Source: Gemmatimonadota bacterium
GTDB taxonomy: Bacteria > JAAXHH01
Direction of reading: 5' to 3'
NCBI GenBank assembly: GCA_009835325.1
Contig: VXWP01000084.1
Span: forward strand, 1-33,169
Length of the DNA stretch: 33,169 nucleotides
Shown: positions 8,218 to 16,383 of the stretch, piece after piece
Layout: each line of letters opens with the position of its first letter
Numbering within the stretch: position 1 is the first letter of the stretch
Program-made: the position numbers and the translations under genes
Notes under the pieces: model-generated
What the model was told of the DNA's origin: nothing
The model's database searches: none
Seen by the model: only the letters and a program-made list of their open reading frames with translations

Positions 8218-10728
8218 TTACGCAAGGCCGGGCCGCCCGGCACTCCACATCGCCGCGCACGCCGCGACGACATAGCAGGCCGCCGCCGCCGTTACCGTGA
8301 GCAAGAATCCCCACTGCATGGCGATGATCATGGCCAGCGGCGAGGCCAGGACGGAAGCGCAGCCGTTCACGCCCCAGGCCCAGGGCACGAGCGCGGCGGA
8401 CCGCGCCCCGAACCAGCGCAGCCCCAGGGGGAAGGGCAGCCCCATGGCGAAGGCCAGGGGCGAGATGAGCACCAGTACCGCGGCGAGACGGACTCCCGGC
8501 GGCCAGGCGCCTCCGAACAGCGCGAGGAGGATCAGGCCCGTGAATACGGGTATGGCCAGGACCGCCGGCACCAGGGCCAGCCTGCCCAGCGAAACGCCGG
8601 GCAGCGCGGTAATGCGATCCGCCGCCAGGCTGCCCAGGCCCGAGCAAAGCAGAAAGCCTCCCACGGTGGCCGCGCCGCCGATCACGGGATCGCCCAGCAG
8701 CCGCTGGATGCCCGACAGAAAGGCTATTTCCAGCACCAGGTAGGCCAACCCAATGGCCAGAAAGTACGCCGCGGCGATCGACCGTCCGGACGCCCTTCGG
8801 ATGTCGGCGCGGAAAACGAAGGGCAACAGCATCAGTACCAGACCCGCGCACGTAACGATGAAGGCGGTGGACAGGACGAAGAGAAAGGCCAGTTCCGATC
8901 GCAGCAGCCATCCCGCTCCATAGGCTCTCCGGAAATCGGGCAGGGCGCCGAGCTTGCCGAAATTGCCGAAGAAGGGGCGGTCGTCGGTGGCCGGCCGGAC
9001 TTCGAAGGGCCACTCGTCGAAGAACCGGTCGGTTTCGCCGGGGTCCCCGGACAACAGGCTGCGCATCACGTGGTACAGGTAGTCACCGTCTTCACCCGGC
9101 GGTCCGGGGAGTTCATCGGGACGGTTCAGTTCGCCGGCCGTTATCCCCCGGAAGTACACCGGGGTCAGGTTCCGCTCCGCGGCCCGGTCCCGCAGCCGGC
9201 GAATCTCCCCTACCCGCCAGGGTCTTGGCCGGACCATGGTGCAGACGCCCAGGAAATCCCGGACCATGGCGATGTGCACGCCGGGCCGGGCGATTCCAGC
9301 CAGTTCGAGGGCGGCAATGACCGTTGCCGCGATCTTCGCGTTGTCCCTGGGCAGCAGCTGTATCCCGCGGGACACGTGGAGGATGCCGTCCGGTGACAAC
9401 CGCCGCAGGGCGGCCGCGACGCCTTCAACTGTCATGAGGTGATCCTGGTTCAGCCCTTCCAGGCCGCCCGCGGCTGCCGACCAGGACTCCATGCCCGCCA
9501 ACTGGATGAGGTCGAAGGAACCCCGCGTTCCTTCGAGGAAGGCCCGGGGTTCCACCGGATGAAGCGCGACGCCCGGCAGGTTGAACACCATGCCGCCTTC
9601 GTCCTCCAGGGGACCGGCCAGGAGATCCGACAGCACCCGGTTCGACTGCACGACGTCTACCGCTGCCGCGCCGTGCCGCCGGGCCAGCCAGATATTGCCG
9701 CCGCCGACCTCGTCCAGCAGCAGTACCCTGGGATTGGAGGGGACCAGGCCATAGGGCAGGGCCATGAGCGTGCCGTCCAGCGCCTCCGCCTGTTCCGGCC
9801 GTTCGATGCGCAACAGGGAGCCGGCGCGATGACCGTCCACGACGATCGAAGCCATGGACGGCGGCACGCGCTCGTCGGTCATGAAGGCCATGTCGTGAAA
9901 GGCATCGCTGCCGAAGGCCTCCACGACCCCCGTTGGGCCGACTGCGCGGGCCAGTTGCTCGGCCTGCCCGTCCTCTTCGAGACGGTCCACATAGGCCAGG
10001 TACTTGTCGTCGTCTACGCGGATGAAAGGAGGATAAAACAGTGCCAGCAGCGCGCCGGTCAGCATGGCCAGCACGGCCAGCACAGCCAGCACGGCCGGCA
10101 CACTCGAGGAAACCAGTCCGTTGCTCGAGGACCTCCGGTCGCCGCGGTATGCAGCAGCCAGGACCACGGCCCCGGTCACGTAGCCCAGCCATGCGGGATC
10201 CACGAAGTACATGACGATTGTCACCCCGACCGCGCCGGACGCGCTGCCGATGAGGTTCGACGCGTACACCGCGGTCAGCCGCTCCCCGGCGGACATCAGC
10301 GCCAGTCCGACGGCGGTGGCGCCCAGGGCGAAGGGGACGGTCAGCAGGGCCCAGTATCCTGCCCACCAGGCGAGCTGCCCCACGATCAGGCCGGGCAGGA
10401 AACGGCCGGTCACGGGCAGGAGCTGCGCGGCCTGGAGCATGAGGGGGATGGAGACGGCCGTGAGCAGGACCAGTATCGGAAGGGCCGTGTGCCGGTGCCG
10501 CAGGAGGTAACCGCGCCAGAGCGACAGGATGGCGCCGCTCATGCCGAAGCCGAGGAGCGCGATGGTGATGACGAGGAAGGCGAAATGGTACCAGCTAGCG
10601 TACTGCAGGACGCGTATGAGCCCGATTTCGAAGGCGATGACGCCGCAGGAGACCAGGCCGGCGGTCCGTACGAGATAGCCCGCCGGAAAACGCTCGGGCG
10701 TAACGGCGTTTTCGGTTCGCGACGTCAC
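8218..10728 (-). CDS. Polytopic membrane protein with spermidine-synthase-like domain
   Basis: This protein has 836 residues. The start chosen is the GTG at 10728, whose GTGA overlaps the TGA stop of the PCMT gene by 4 bp, a classic sign of translational coupling. The frame stays open upstream, but only as a shadow of the PCMT gene. The N-terminal third carries about seven to eight hydrophobic helices (for example FLVITIALLGFGMSGAIL, ALLTVPFALGATAVGLAL). A soluble middle follows with a Rossmann-like LLLDEVGGGNIWLA, where spermidine synthases bind their aminopropyl donor. The C-terminus has about six more helices, including LPFPLGLRWFG and PWAWGVNGCASVL, motifs of the large SpeE-like membrane proteins. 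The family is annotated as spermidine-synthase-like, but polyamine synthesis is unproven for this architecture. A 9-bp repeat encodes the AVLAVLAVLA helix segment. Confidence 0.8.
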   Translation of the reverse strand: MTSRTENAVTPERFPAGYLVRTAGLVSCGVIAFEIGLIRVLQYASWYHFAFLVITIALLGFGMSGAILSLWRGYLLRHRHTALPILVLLTAVSIPLMLQAAQLLPVTGRFLPGLIVGQLAWWAGYWALLTVPFALGATAVGLALMSAGERLTAVYASNLIGSASGAVGVTIVMYFVDPAWLGYVTGAVVLAAAYRGDRRSSSNGLVSSSVPAVLAVLAVLAMLTGALLALFYPPFIRVDDDKYLAYVDRLEEDGQAEQLARAVGPTGVVEAFGSDAFHDMAFMTDERVPPSMASIVVDGHRAGSLLRIERPEQAEALDGTLMALPYGLVPSNPRVLLLDEVGGGNIWLARRHGAAAVDVVQSNRVLSDLLAGPLEDEGGMVFNLPGVALHPVEPRAFLEGTRGSFDLIQLAGMESWSAAAGGLEGLNQDHLMTVEGVAAALRRLSPDGILHVSRGIQLLPRDNAKIAATVIAALELAGIARPGVHIAMVRDFLGVCTMVRPRPWRVGEIRRLRDRAAERNLTPVYFRGITAGELNRPDELPGPPGEDGDYLYHVMRSLLSGDPGETDRFFDEWPFEVRPATDDRPFFGNFGKLGALPDFRRAYGAGWLLRSELAFLFVLSTAFIVTCAGLVLMLLPFVFRADIRRASGRSIAAAYFLAIGLAYLVLEIAFLSGIQRLLGDPVIGGAATVGGFLLCSGLGSLAADRITALPGVSLGRLALVPAVLAIPVFTGLILLALFGGAWPPGVRLAAVLVLISPLAFAMGLPFPLGLRWFGARSAALVPWAWGVNGCASVLASPLAMIIAMQWGFLLTVTAAAACYVVAACAAMWSAGRPGLA
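10061..10096. repeat. Four tandem 9-bp units inside the SpeE-like gene
   Basis: AGCATGGCC, AGCACGGCC, AGCACAGCC and AGCACGGCC run head to tail at 10061-10096. On the coding strand they encode a repeated Val-Leu-Ala / Met-Leu-Ala tripeptide in a predicted transmembrane helix. The repeat is in frame. Confidence 0.85.
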
Positions 10729-11645
10729 TGTGCGACCCGGCCGGTCATGGGCACGAAGCGAACGGGCATCACGGTGCGGGAGGTCCGCTCTCCGTCCGCC
10801 GTCTTGCGGACGACGACGAGCCGCTGCACACCCGTCATCTCGCCGATGGGAATGACGATCCGGCCGCCGGGCTTGAGCTGGGACCACAGGAGCGGCGGCA
10901 GATGCCCGGCCGCGCAGGTGACGATGATGGCGTCATAGGGCCCCGCCTCCGGCCAGCCGTAGTAACCGTCGCCGTGGCGCGTCTGAACGGCGTCATACCC
11001 CTCCTCGGCGAGCAGTCCTCGGGCCCGGTCCAGCAGGGGTTCGATGATCTCCATGGTATACACGTGGGGCGTGATGTGGGCGAGCACGGCGGCCTGGTAG
11101 CCCGAACCGGTGCCGATCTCCAGCACCTTCGAGGCCGGACCGATTTCGAGCAGCTCAGTCATGTACGCCACGATGTAGGGCTGGGAGATGGTCTGCCCGA
11201 GCCCGATGGCAAGGGGCGTATCGTCATAGGCGATGCGCCGCGTCTGCTCGTGGACGAACACGTGGCGGGGGGCGTCCATCATGGCCCGGATTACGGCCCC
11301 GTCCGTGACCATGGGCGACTTGTCCAGGATCACCTCGACCATGCGAGCACGCTCCCGCTGCCGCTCATGGACGGAGCGGGGCCGCGGCGGCGTCCAGACC
11401 GAGTCGACGACGGCCGCAGTGGGCGAGTCGGCGGCGGCCCCGGCGGCAGTGGCGGTGTTGGACGTGGCGACGGCCCCGGCAGTAACGTCCCCGCCGCGGC
11501 CATCCGGATCAGTGGTGGACGCCGACGGATCCGGCTCCGATGCGCAGCCCAGGGCCACGGTTATCCATAAAAAAGCGGCAATGCCGGGGAACAGTACACC
11601 CGATCGGTGGGTGGCCACCCTGGTGATCAAAGATGCCGATTGCAT
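10725..11645 (-). CDS. PCMT-type SAM-dependent methyltransferase with N-terminal signal/anchor
   Basis: This 306-residue protein has a C-terminal domain with the hallmarks of protein-L-isoaspartate O-methyltransferase: DDTPLAIGLGQTISQPYIVAYM, the SAM-binding motif VLEIGTGSGYQAAVLA, and YDAIIVTCAAGHLPPLLWSQLKPGG. PCMT methylates isoaspartyl carboxyls in damaged proteins. Unusually, a hydrophobic segment (FPGIAAFLWITVALGCASEP, Cys34) and a low-complexity Ala/Thr/Asp linker of about 50 residues come first. This looks like a Sec signal peptide or lipoprotein signal; the lipobox ALGC is not a perfect match, so an uncleaved anchor is also possible. The start is the ATG at 11645. The gene lies 5 bp after the epimerase gene and overlaps the membrane SpeE-like gene by 4 bp, so the two may form a membrane-associated pair. 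How an exported enzyme would get SAM is unclear. Confidence 0.85.
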   Translation of the reverse strand: MQSASLITRVATHRSGVLFPGIAAFLWITVALGCASEPDPSASTTDPDGRGGDVTAGAVATSNTATAAGAAADSPTAAVVDSVWTPPRPRSVHERQRERARMVEVILDKSPMVTDGAVIRAMMDAPRHVFVHEQTRRIAYDDTPLAIGLGQTISQPYIVAYMTELLEIGPASKVLEIGTGSGYQAAVLAHITPHVYTMEIIEPLLDRARGLLAEEGYDAVQTRHGDGYYGWPEAGPYDAIIVTCAAGHLPPLLWSQLKPGGRIVIPIGEMTGVQRLVVVRKTADGERTSRTVMPVRFVPMTGRVAQ

Positions 11646-11650
11646 GTTCT

Positions 11651-12373
11651 TTACTCCGCAACCACCGGCCGGCGGTAGAACCGCTGGGGGTTGGTACGGG
11701 GTTCGTAGCCGAGGATGCGCCGGGCCTTGTCGATGGTGTACTTGCCCTGCTGCAGGTAGCTGCCCATGTTGAAGGCCTGGAAGAAGTCCGGCACCTCCTC
11801 GATCTCCAGCGCCAGCCGGCAGGCCTCCACCAGGTCGTCGTAGACGATGGTGAAGGGTGGATGGTCGGCGTTCCTGACCTGCTCTTCGGGCATCGGACCC
11901 AGTCCGTTGAACTGGTAGCACACGGTGTGTATCCGGTACTTGCGGGCGTATATCTTGCAGATCTCCATCGCAAGGTGCTTGGTCAGCATATAGTAAGCTG
12001 TTCCCGGTGCCTGGGGCACGTCGCCGATGTCGTGGTCGTGGAGGTAGCCGGGGATGATGATCTCCGGACCCGTGTGCAGGACCTTCTCGATACCGAGCTC
12101 CGCCGCCGCCTTCATCACGTGCCAGGCGCCCCGGACGGACACGGCGAAACTCGCCACCGGGTCTTGCCGGACCACGGTCCAGTTCATGATCGCGTCCATG
12201 CCGCGGGCCGCTTCCAGCACCTGTCCGTAGTCGCCCATGTCCACGTGCATGATGGGCTTTCCGCCGGGATGGGGGCGGATATCGGCCAGGCGCAGGTTGT
12301 AGTGTTGTTCCAGGCCGGGGATGATGAACGGCGCGATATTGCCGGAGGCGCCCAGGAGGAGGACGTTTTTCAT
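11651..12373 (-). CDS. NAD-dependent epimerase/dehydratase family protein (extended SDR)
   Basis: This 240-residue protein begins with the Rossmann signature LLLGASGNIAPFI (GxxGxxx). It has the short-chain dehydrogenase active-site pair Tyr-x3-Lys in AYYMLTKHLA and an NGLGP segment typical of extended SDR sugar epimerases. At about 240 residues it is shorter than most full epimerases (about 310), and the serine/threonine usually seen before the Tyr-Lys pair is not obvious (HTGPEII region). It would bind NAD(P) in the cytoplasm; the substrate is unknown. The ATG at 12373 is supported by an AAGGAG-like sequence a few bases upstream on the minus strand. It lies 17 bp after the class III aminotransferase, and an aminotransferase plus epimerase pairing is common in amino-sugar pathways, though other roles are equally open here. 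Confidence 0.85.
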   Translation of the reverse strand: MKNVLLLGASGNIAPFIIPGLEQHYNLRLADIRPHPGGKPIMHVDMGDYGQVLEAARGMDAIMNWTVVRQDPVASFAVSVRGAWHVMKAAAELGIEKVLHTGPEIIIPGYLHDHDIGDVPQAPGTAYYMLTKHLAMEICKIYARKYRIHTVCYQFNGLGPMPEEQVRNADHPPFTIVYDDLVEACRLALEIEEVPDFFQAFNMGSYLQQGKYTIDKARRILGYEPRTNPQRFYRRPVVAE

Positions 12374-12390
12374 GGCTTTGCTCCTTCTGT

Positions 12391-13686
12391 TCAATCCATT
12401 TTCGCGATTACGTCCCGCAGCACCTCTTCCGCCGACTCCAGGAGCCGGTCGATGTGACCGTCCGTGTGCACGAGGGACAGGTAGATCTTCTCGTAGGGAC
12501 TGACGAAGAGCCCCCGCTTGATCATCTCGACGCCGAAGACGAAGGCCTTCTCCTTGTCGGCGCGGAACATGGACCCGTAATCGACGATCTCCCGCTCCCC
12601 GGTGAACAGCACCTGGAGCACGGGGCCTTCGCCGCCGACGAGCAGGGGGATCGAATGGCGCTCGCCCATGGCCGTGATCTCCCGGGTGATGCGGTCGCCC
12701 ATGGCGAAGAGCCGCTCGTAGGTCCCGGGACGTCCCAGCACGTCGAGGGTGGCCAGCCCGGCCACGGCGCCCACGGGATAGCCGTTGAAGGTGCCGGAGG
12801 CGATGACCCGCTTCGGATCGTCCGCCGGGCGCCAGCCGTTCATGACGTCCATCACATCGGCCCGTCCGCATAGGGCGGCCAGGGGATAGCCGCCGCTGAT
12901 CGTCTTTCCGTAGGCCGCCAGGTCGGCGGTCACGCCGTAGCGTTCCTGCGCCCCGCCCCATGCCATGCGGAAGCCCGTGACGATCTCGTCGAAGATGAGG
13001 ACGATGCCGTACCGGTCGCACAGCGCCCGCATCGCCTCGAAGAAGCCCGGCCGGGGCAGGATGCACCGCTGGAGGGGCTCGATGACGATCGCGGCGAGTT
13101 CCCCGTGGTGGCGTTCCACGATATCGGTAGCCCGCTCCACGTCGTTGAAGGGTACCGCGAGCATGTCCGCCGACCAGCTCCGGGGTATGCCGCCGCCGTC
13201 CGGCAACGTGCCGGGATAGGCGCCGGGATGCAACGTCCGCGCCCCGTGCAGCGCCGCATCGCTCACGCCGTGCCAGCCTCCCTCGAAACGCAGGCAACGG
13301 TCGCGGCCCGTATAGGCCCGGGCGGTCCGCAGGGCGAACTGCATCGATTCGGACCCGGTGATCACCAGGCGGACCTTCTCCCCGCAGGGCGAGGCGTCGG
13401 CCACCCGTTCGGCCAGTTCGATCGCCGGTTCGTTGAGGGCCATGAAGGTCGTCCCGCGCGCAACCTGGCGGGTCACCGCCTCCACCACTTCGGGATGGGC
13501 GTGGCCCAGGATCATGGGGCCGGACCCCAGGAGAAAGTCGATGTACGTCTTTCCCGCGGTGTCGTGGATCGTTACGCCTTCTCCGCGGGTTACGACCAGG
13601 TTGGCTTCGGGCGGAAGGCGGAACTCCCCGTTCCCTCCGCCCACGAAGACCCGTTCGGCCCGTTCGATCAATGCGGTTTGCGACAT
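12391..13686 (-). CDS. Class III PLP-dependent aminotransferase (glutamate-1-semialdehyde aminomutase-like)
   Basis: This 431-residue protein of fold-type I shows ITGSESMQFALRTARAYTGR at about residues 109-128, GGWHG at 136-140, LIFDEIVTGFR at 230-240 (Asp233 contacts the PLP ring nitrogen), and AYGKTISGGYPLAA at 258-271, with Lys261 as the PLP-binding lysine. The closest named relatives are glutamate-1-semialdehyde 2,1-aminomutases. The surrounding genes have nothing to do with tetrapyrrole synthesis, so this is more likely a HemL-like aminotransferase acting on an amino acid, aldehyde or amino sugar. The ATG at 13686 is preceded by GAGGG about seven bases upstream. It sits between a HisC-like aminotransferase gene (16 bp) and an epimerase gene (17 bp) in the long minus-strand operon. 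Confidence 0.9.
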   Translation of the reverse strand: MSQTALIERAERVFVGGGNGEFRLPPEANLVVTRGEGVTIHDTAGKTYIDFLLGSGPMILGHAHPEVVEAVTRQVARGTTFMALNEPAIELAERVADASPCGEKVRLVITGSESMQFALRTARAYTGRDRCLRFEGGWHGVSDAALHGARTLHPGAYPGTLPDGGGIPRSWSADMLAVPFNDVERATDIVERHHGELAAIVIEPLQRCILPRPGFFEAMRALCDRYGIVLIFDEIVTGFRMAWGGAQERYGVTADLAAYGKTISGGYPLAALCGRADVMDVMNGWRPADDPKRVIASGTFNGYPVGAVAGLATLDVLGRPGTYERLFAMGDRITREITAMGERHSIPLLVGGEGPVLQVLFTGEREIVDYGSMFRADKEKAFVFGVEMIKRGLFVSPYEKIYLSLVHTDGHIDRLLESAEEVLRDVIAKMD

Positions 13687-13702
13687 GCGGTTCCCTCGAA
13701 AG

Positions 13703-14752
13703 TCAGCGACCGTCTGTCGTCACGGTCTGCCTGTGGTCGATCAGGATGCCCTCCAGCGCCGAAACGAAGGCCGCGTTCGCCGCCGGAAGCCCGATGCTGA
13801 CCCGGATGCTGTGCGCCAGGCCGAAACGGCTGCCCGATCCCACGAGTATGTCCCGGTCGGCCATGCGCGCCGCGAGCTCGTCGGCCGGAATCGGCGTTTG
13901 GAAAAGCACGAAGTTGCCTTCGCTTGGCCAGCAGGCGACCCCCAGCCGTTCGAAGGCCGCGTAGAGCGTTTTCTTGCCCTGCTCCGCCAGCGCCACGGAT
14001 TGCGCGACGTGGTCCTGGTCCCCGATGGCCGCGGCGGCCGCCTCCATCTCGAGCGAACCCAGGTGAAAGGTCCGGCGAAGTCCCGCCAGGCGTTCGACGA
14101 TGTCGGTACGGGATATGACCACGCCGACGCGAAGGCCGGCCAGCCCGTAGACCTTCGAGAAGGAGTGGAGGACGATCACGTTGCGCCCGGCTACGGCATC
14201 AGCGGGCGAATCCGGATAGTCCGGACGGGTCACGAACTGGTGGTACACCTCGTCGGAAACCAGGGTCACGCTGCCGGGCAGGCCCTCGTGAAGCCGGTCC
14301 ATGTCGTCCCGGGTAACGATGGAACCCGTCGGGTTGTTGGGATTGCCCAGGTAGACCAGGCGCGTCCGCGTTGTCACCGCCTCCATGACCGCGTCGCTCC
14401 GGACGCTGAAATCCTCGCCGTCCAGGGGTACGTCGATGACCTTCGCGCCCTGCCACGCCGCGGTCCGTTCGTATACGTGGAACGTGGGCCCGCAAACAAT
14501 CACCTCGTCGCCGGGCGCCAGGAAGACCCGGGCGATGAGGTCCAGGGCTTCGGAGCCGCTGTAGGTCGTGAACAAGTGGGCGGGCGTCACGCCCCTGCCG
14601 TAGAACGCCGCGAGGCGGTTTCTCAGCGCTTCATCGTCCCTGGGCGGATAGAGGCTGAGACCGGCCAGGTGAGCCTTGATCCGATCCATCACCAACGGGG
14701 ACGGACCCAGCGGGTTCTCGTTGTAATGCAGTCGGTAGGGAGTATTCGACAT
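13703..14752 (-). CDS. HisC-like class I/II PLP aminotransferase (cytoplasmic)
   Basis: This 349-residue protein follows the histidinol-phosphate aminotransferase pattern: YNENPLGPSP at residues 10-19, GNPNNPTG at 136-143, SDEVYHQF at 166-173 and SFSKVYGLAGLRVG at 197-210, with Lys200 as the PLP lysine. HisC-type enzymes transfer an amino group between glutamate and histidinol phosphate, but many paralogues act on tyrosine, phenylalanine or other amino acids. No other histidine-synthesis genes are in the window, so a paralogue role is more likely. There is no signal peptide. The ATG at 14752 has only a weak Shine-Dalgarno sequence; it lies 12 bp after the DapA-like gene and may be translationally coupled. 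A second HisC-like protein in the same operon carries a Tat signal. Confidence 0.9.
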   Translation of the reverse strand: MSNTPYRLHYNENPLGPSPLVMDRIKAHLAGLSLYPPRDDEALRNRLAAFYGRGVTPAHLFTTYSGSEALDLIARVFLAPGDEVIVCGPTFHVYERTAAWQGAKVIDVPLDGEDFSVRSDAVMEAVTTRTRLVYLGNPNNPTGSIVTRDDMDRLHEGLPGSVTLVSDEVYHQFVTRPDYPDSPADAVAGRNVIVLHSFSKVYGLAGLRVGVVISRTDIVERLAGLRRTFHLGSLEMEAAAAAIGDQDHVAQSVALAEQGKKTLYAAFERLGVACWPSEGNFVLFQTPIPADELAARMADRDILVGSGSRFGLAHSIRVSIGLPAANAAFVSALEGILIDHRQTVTTDGR

Positions 14753-14764
14753 ATACGTGACCGG

Positions 14765-15640
14765 CTAGCCGATCAGCCCGTAGTCCGCCAGGATCCCGCG
14801 CAGCTTCTCACGGTTCGGTTCCGACAATGGGGCCAGGGGCAGCCGGACCTCGGGACTGATTTTGCCCATCATGCCCAGGGCCGTCTTGACCGGCACGGGA
14901 TTGATCTCCATGAACACGGCGTCGTTGAGCGTCATCATGTGGTAATGGAGTTCGCGCGCCTCCAGCCACTTGCCCTCCTGGACCAGGTTGTACAGCCGCG
15001 CCACTTCCGCCGGCATCAGGTTGCCCGTGGCACTCACGAACCCCGCCCCGCCGATGGCCAGAATGGGATAGCAGAGCAGTTCGATCCCCGAGTACACGAG
15101 AAAGTCCCGGCCCATGCGGTGCAGGAGCCGGTTGATGTGCTCGAAATCCTTGTTCGACTCCTTGACGCCGATGAGATTGTCGTTGGCCTCCTTCAGCCGC
15201 GCCACGGTGTCGATCTCGATGTTGACGGCCGTGCGACCGGGGATGTTGTACAGGATGACCGGCAGGTCCACGCATTTGGCAAGCGCGTCGAAATGGCGGA
15301 AGATCCCTTCCTGGCCCGGCCGGCTGTAGTACGGCGCGATGAAGAGCAGGGCGTCGGCGCCGTTCGCCTGGGCGAAGCGGGAAAGCTCGACGGACTCCTC
15401 GTGGTGGGTGGATGCGCTGCCGGGCACGAAGGGCACCCTGCCGTCCACCGCCGCGGCCGCGGCGCGGATCACTTCCTTCCGCTCTTCGAGGGACAGCGAA
15501 CCCGGTTCGCCCGTCGTCCCCTGCACCGACACGCCATGGGACCCGCTCCGGATCTGCCACTCGACCAGGCCGGCCAGGCCGTCCAGGTCCAGCGAACCGT
15601 TCTTGAAGGGTGTAACCACCGGTACGATCGACCCGCGCAT
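14765..15640 (-). CDS. DapA-family aldolase (dihydrodipicolinate synthase-like)
   Basis: This 291-residue TIM-barrel class I aldolase has the family's length and key residues. They are GTTGE at 41-45 (Thr42/Thr43), Tyr131 in ILYNIPGRT with Arg136, and Lys160 in NLIGVKESN, the Schiff-base lysine. The set matches 4-hydroxy-tetrahydrodipicolinate synthase, which condenses pyruvate with aspartate semialdehyde in lysine synthesis. The same fold also serves N-acetylneuraminate lyases and sugar-acid aldolases, but the Arg in the PGRT loop favours DapA. The start at 15640 is decided by a very strong AAAGGAGG a few bases upstream (complement at 15645-15652). The frame is open further upstream but that part overlaps the deiodinase-like gene. 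It may be the true DapA or a pathway-specific copy in this aminotransferase-rich operon. Confidence 0.9.
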   Translation of the reverse strand: MRGSIVPVVTPFKNGSLDLDGLAGLVEWQIRSGSHGVSVQGTTGEPGSLSLEERKEVIRAAAAAVDGRVPFVPGSASTHHEESVELSRFAQANGADALLFIAPYYSRPGQEGIFRHFDALAKCVDLPVILYNIPGRTAVNIEIDTVARLKEANDNLIGVKESNKDFEHINRLLHRMGRDFLVYSGIELLCYPILAIGGAGFVSATGNLMPAEVARLYNLVQEGKWLEARELHYHMMTLNDAVFMEINPVPVKTALGMMGKISPEVRLPLAPLSEPNREKLRGILADYGLIG

Positions 15641-15693
15641 TGATCCTCCTTTAACTTGTGGTTTCGCCTCATCCCGCCCGGGCGCGCCGCGCT

Positions 15694-16362
15694 TCAAATA
15701 AACGTGGCGATGTCTTCGAGCGGTTTCTTCGTGATCACCGGCACTTCCGCGTCCTCCGCCGGGTAGCCGACGACCAGGAGCAGGAAGGGCCGTTCGTTGG
15801 CCGGCCTGCCCAGCAGGCGGTTCAGGAAATTCATGGGACTCGGCGTGTGGGTGAGCGACGCCAGGCCGGCCTGGTGCACCGCCGCAATCAGCATGCCCGT
15901 GGCGATGCCCACCGATTCCACGGCGTAGTAGTGCTTGACGTTCCGGCCGTCGGGTAGCACGCCGTGGCGCTGGACGAAGATCGCGATCAGCCACGGCGCC
16001 GTTTCCAGGAAGGGCTTATGTTCGTCGGTACCCAGCGGCGCCAGGGCGTCGAGCCACTCCTGCGGCGCTTTCTCGCGGTAGAACTGCTGTTCCTCCTGCT
16101 CGGCGGCGACGCGGATCTTCGCCTTGATCTCCGGATCGGCCACCGCGGCGAAATGCCACGGCTGCATGTTCGCGCCGCTCGGTGCCGTACCGGCCGCCAG
16201 CAGGCAATGATCGATGATCGACTTCGGCACGGGCCGGTCCGAGAAATCGCGGACCGTTCTCCGCCGGCGAAGCTCCCGGTAGAAGGCTTCGGCCCGTTGC
16301 TTCATCTCTTCGGGCGGATACTCCCGATAGGTCGACAGGGATTGAAAAACGGGATCTTTCAC
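15694..16362 (-). CDS. Nitroreductase-fold flavoprotein, iodotyrosine-deiodinase (IYD)-like
   Basis: This 222-residue protein lines up along nearly its whole length with vertebrate and bacterial iodotyrosine deiodinases. Shared stretches include [10 protein letters not shown] at 19-28, RRTVRDFSD at 34-42 (FMN phosphate arginines), [14 protein letters not shown] at 56-69, [20 protein letters not shown] at 170-178, LLGRPANE and [12 protein letters not shown]. The three residues that clamp the amino-acid zwitterion of iodotyrosine over FMN in that family appear to be kept: Glu91, Tyr95 (four residues on) and Lys116 (21 after the Tyr), the same spacing as human Glu157/Tyr161/Lys182. IYD reductively removes iodine, bromine or chlorine from tyrosine. 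Ordinary nitroreductases lack this lid. The start is the GTG at 16362, with GGGG seven bases upstream. Family membership is firm; the actual substrate is inferred. Confidence 0.88.
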   Translation of the reverse strand: MKDPVFQSLSTYREYPPEEMKQRAEAFYRELRRRRTVRDFSDRPVPKSIIDHCLLAAGTAPSGANMQPWHFAAVADPEIKAKIRVAAEQEEQQFYREKAPQEWLDALAPLGTDEHKPFLETAPWLIAIFVQRHGVLPDGRNVKHYYAVESVGIATGMLIAAVHQAGLASLTHTPSPMNFLNRLLGRPANERPFLLLVVGYPAEDAEVPVITKKPLEDIATFI

Positions 16363-16383
16363 ACCAGTACCCCTTTGCGCGCT

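Noticed and set aside
4449-8300. Long plus-strand frames (4449-6194 and 6723-8300) over the nuclease-helicase gene
   Set aside because: They are complements of a gene with intact motifs. High GC content keeps antisense frames open here and at many other places, for example 13358-15643 and 29310-31520.
15641-15994. Upstream extension of the DapA-like frame to 15994
   Set aside because: It would overlap the deiodinase-like gene by some 300 bases and adds a tail no family member has. The AAAGGAGG before 15640 explains the start.
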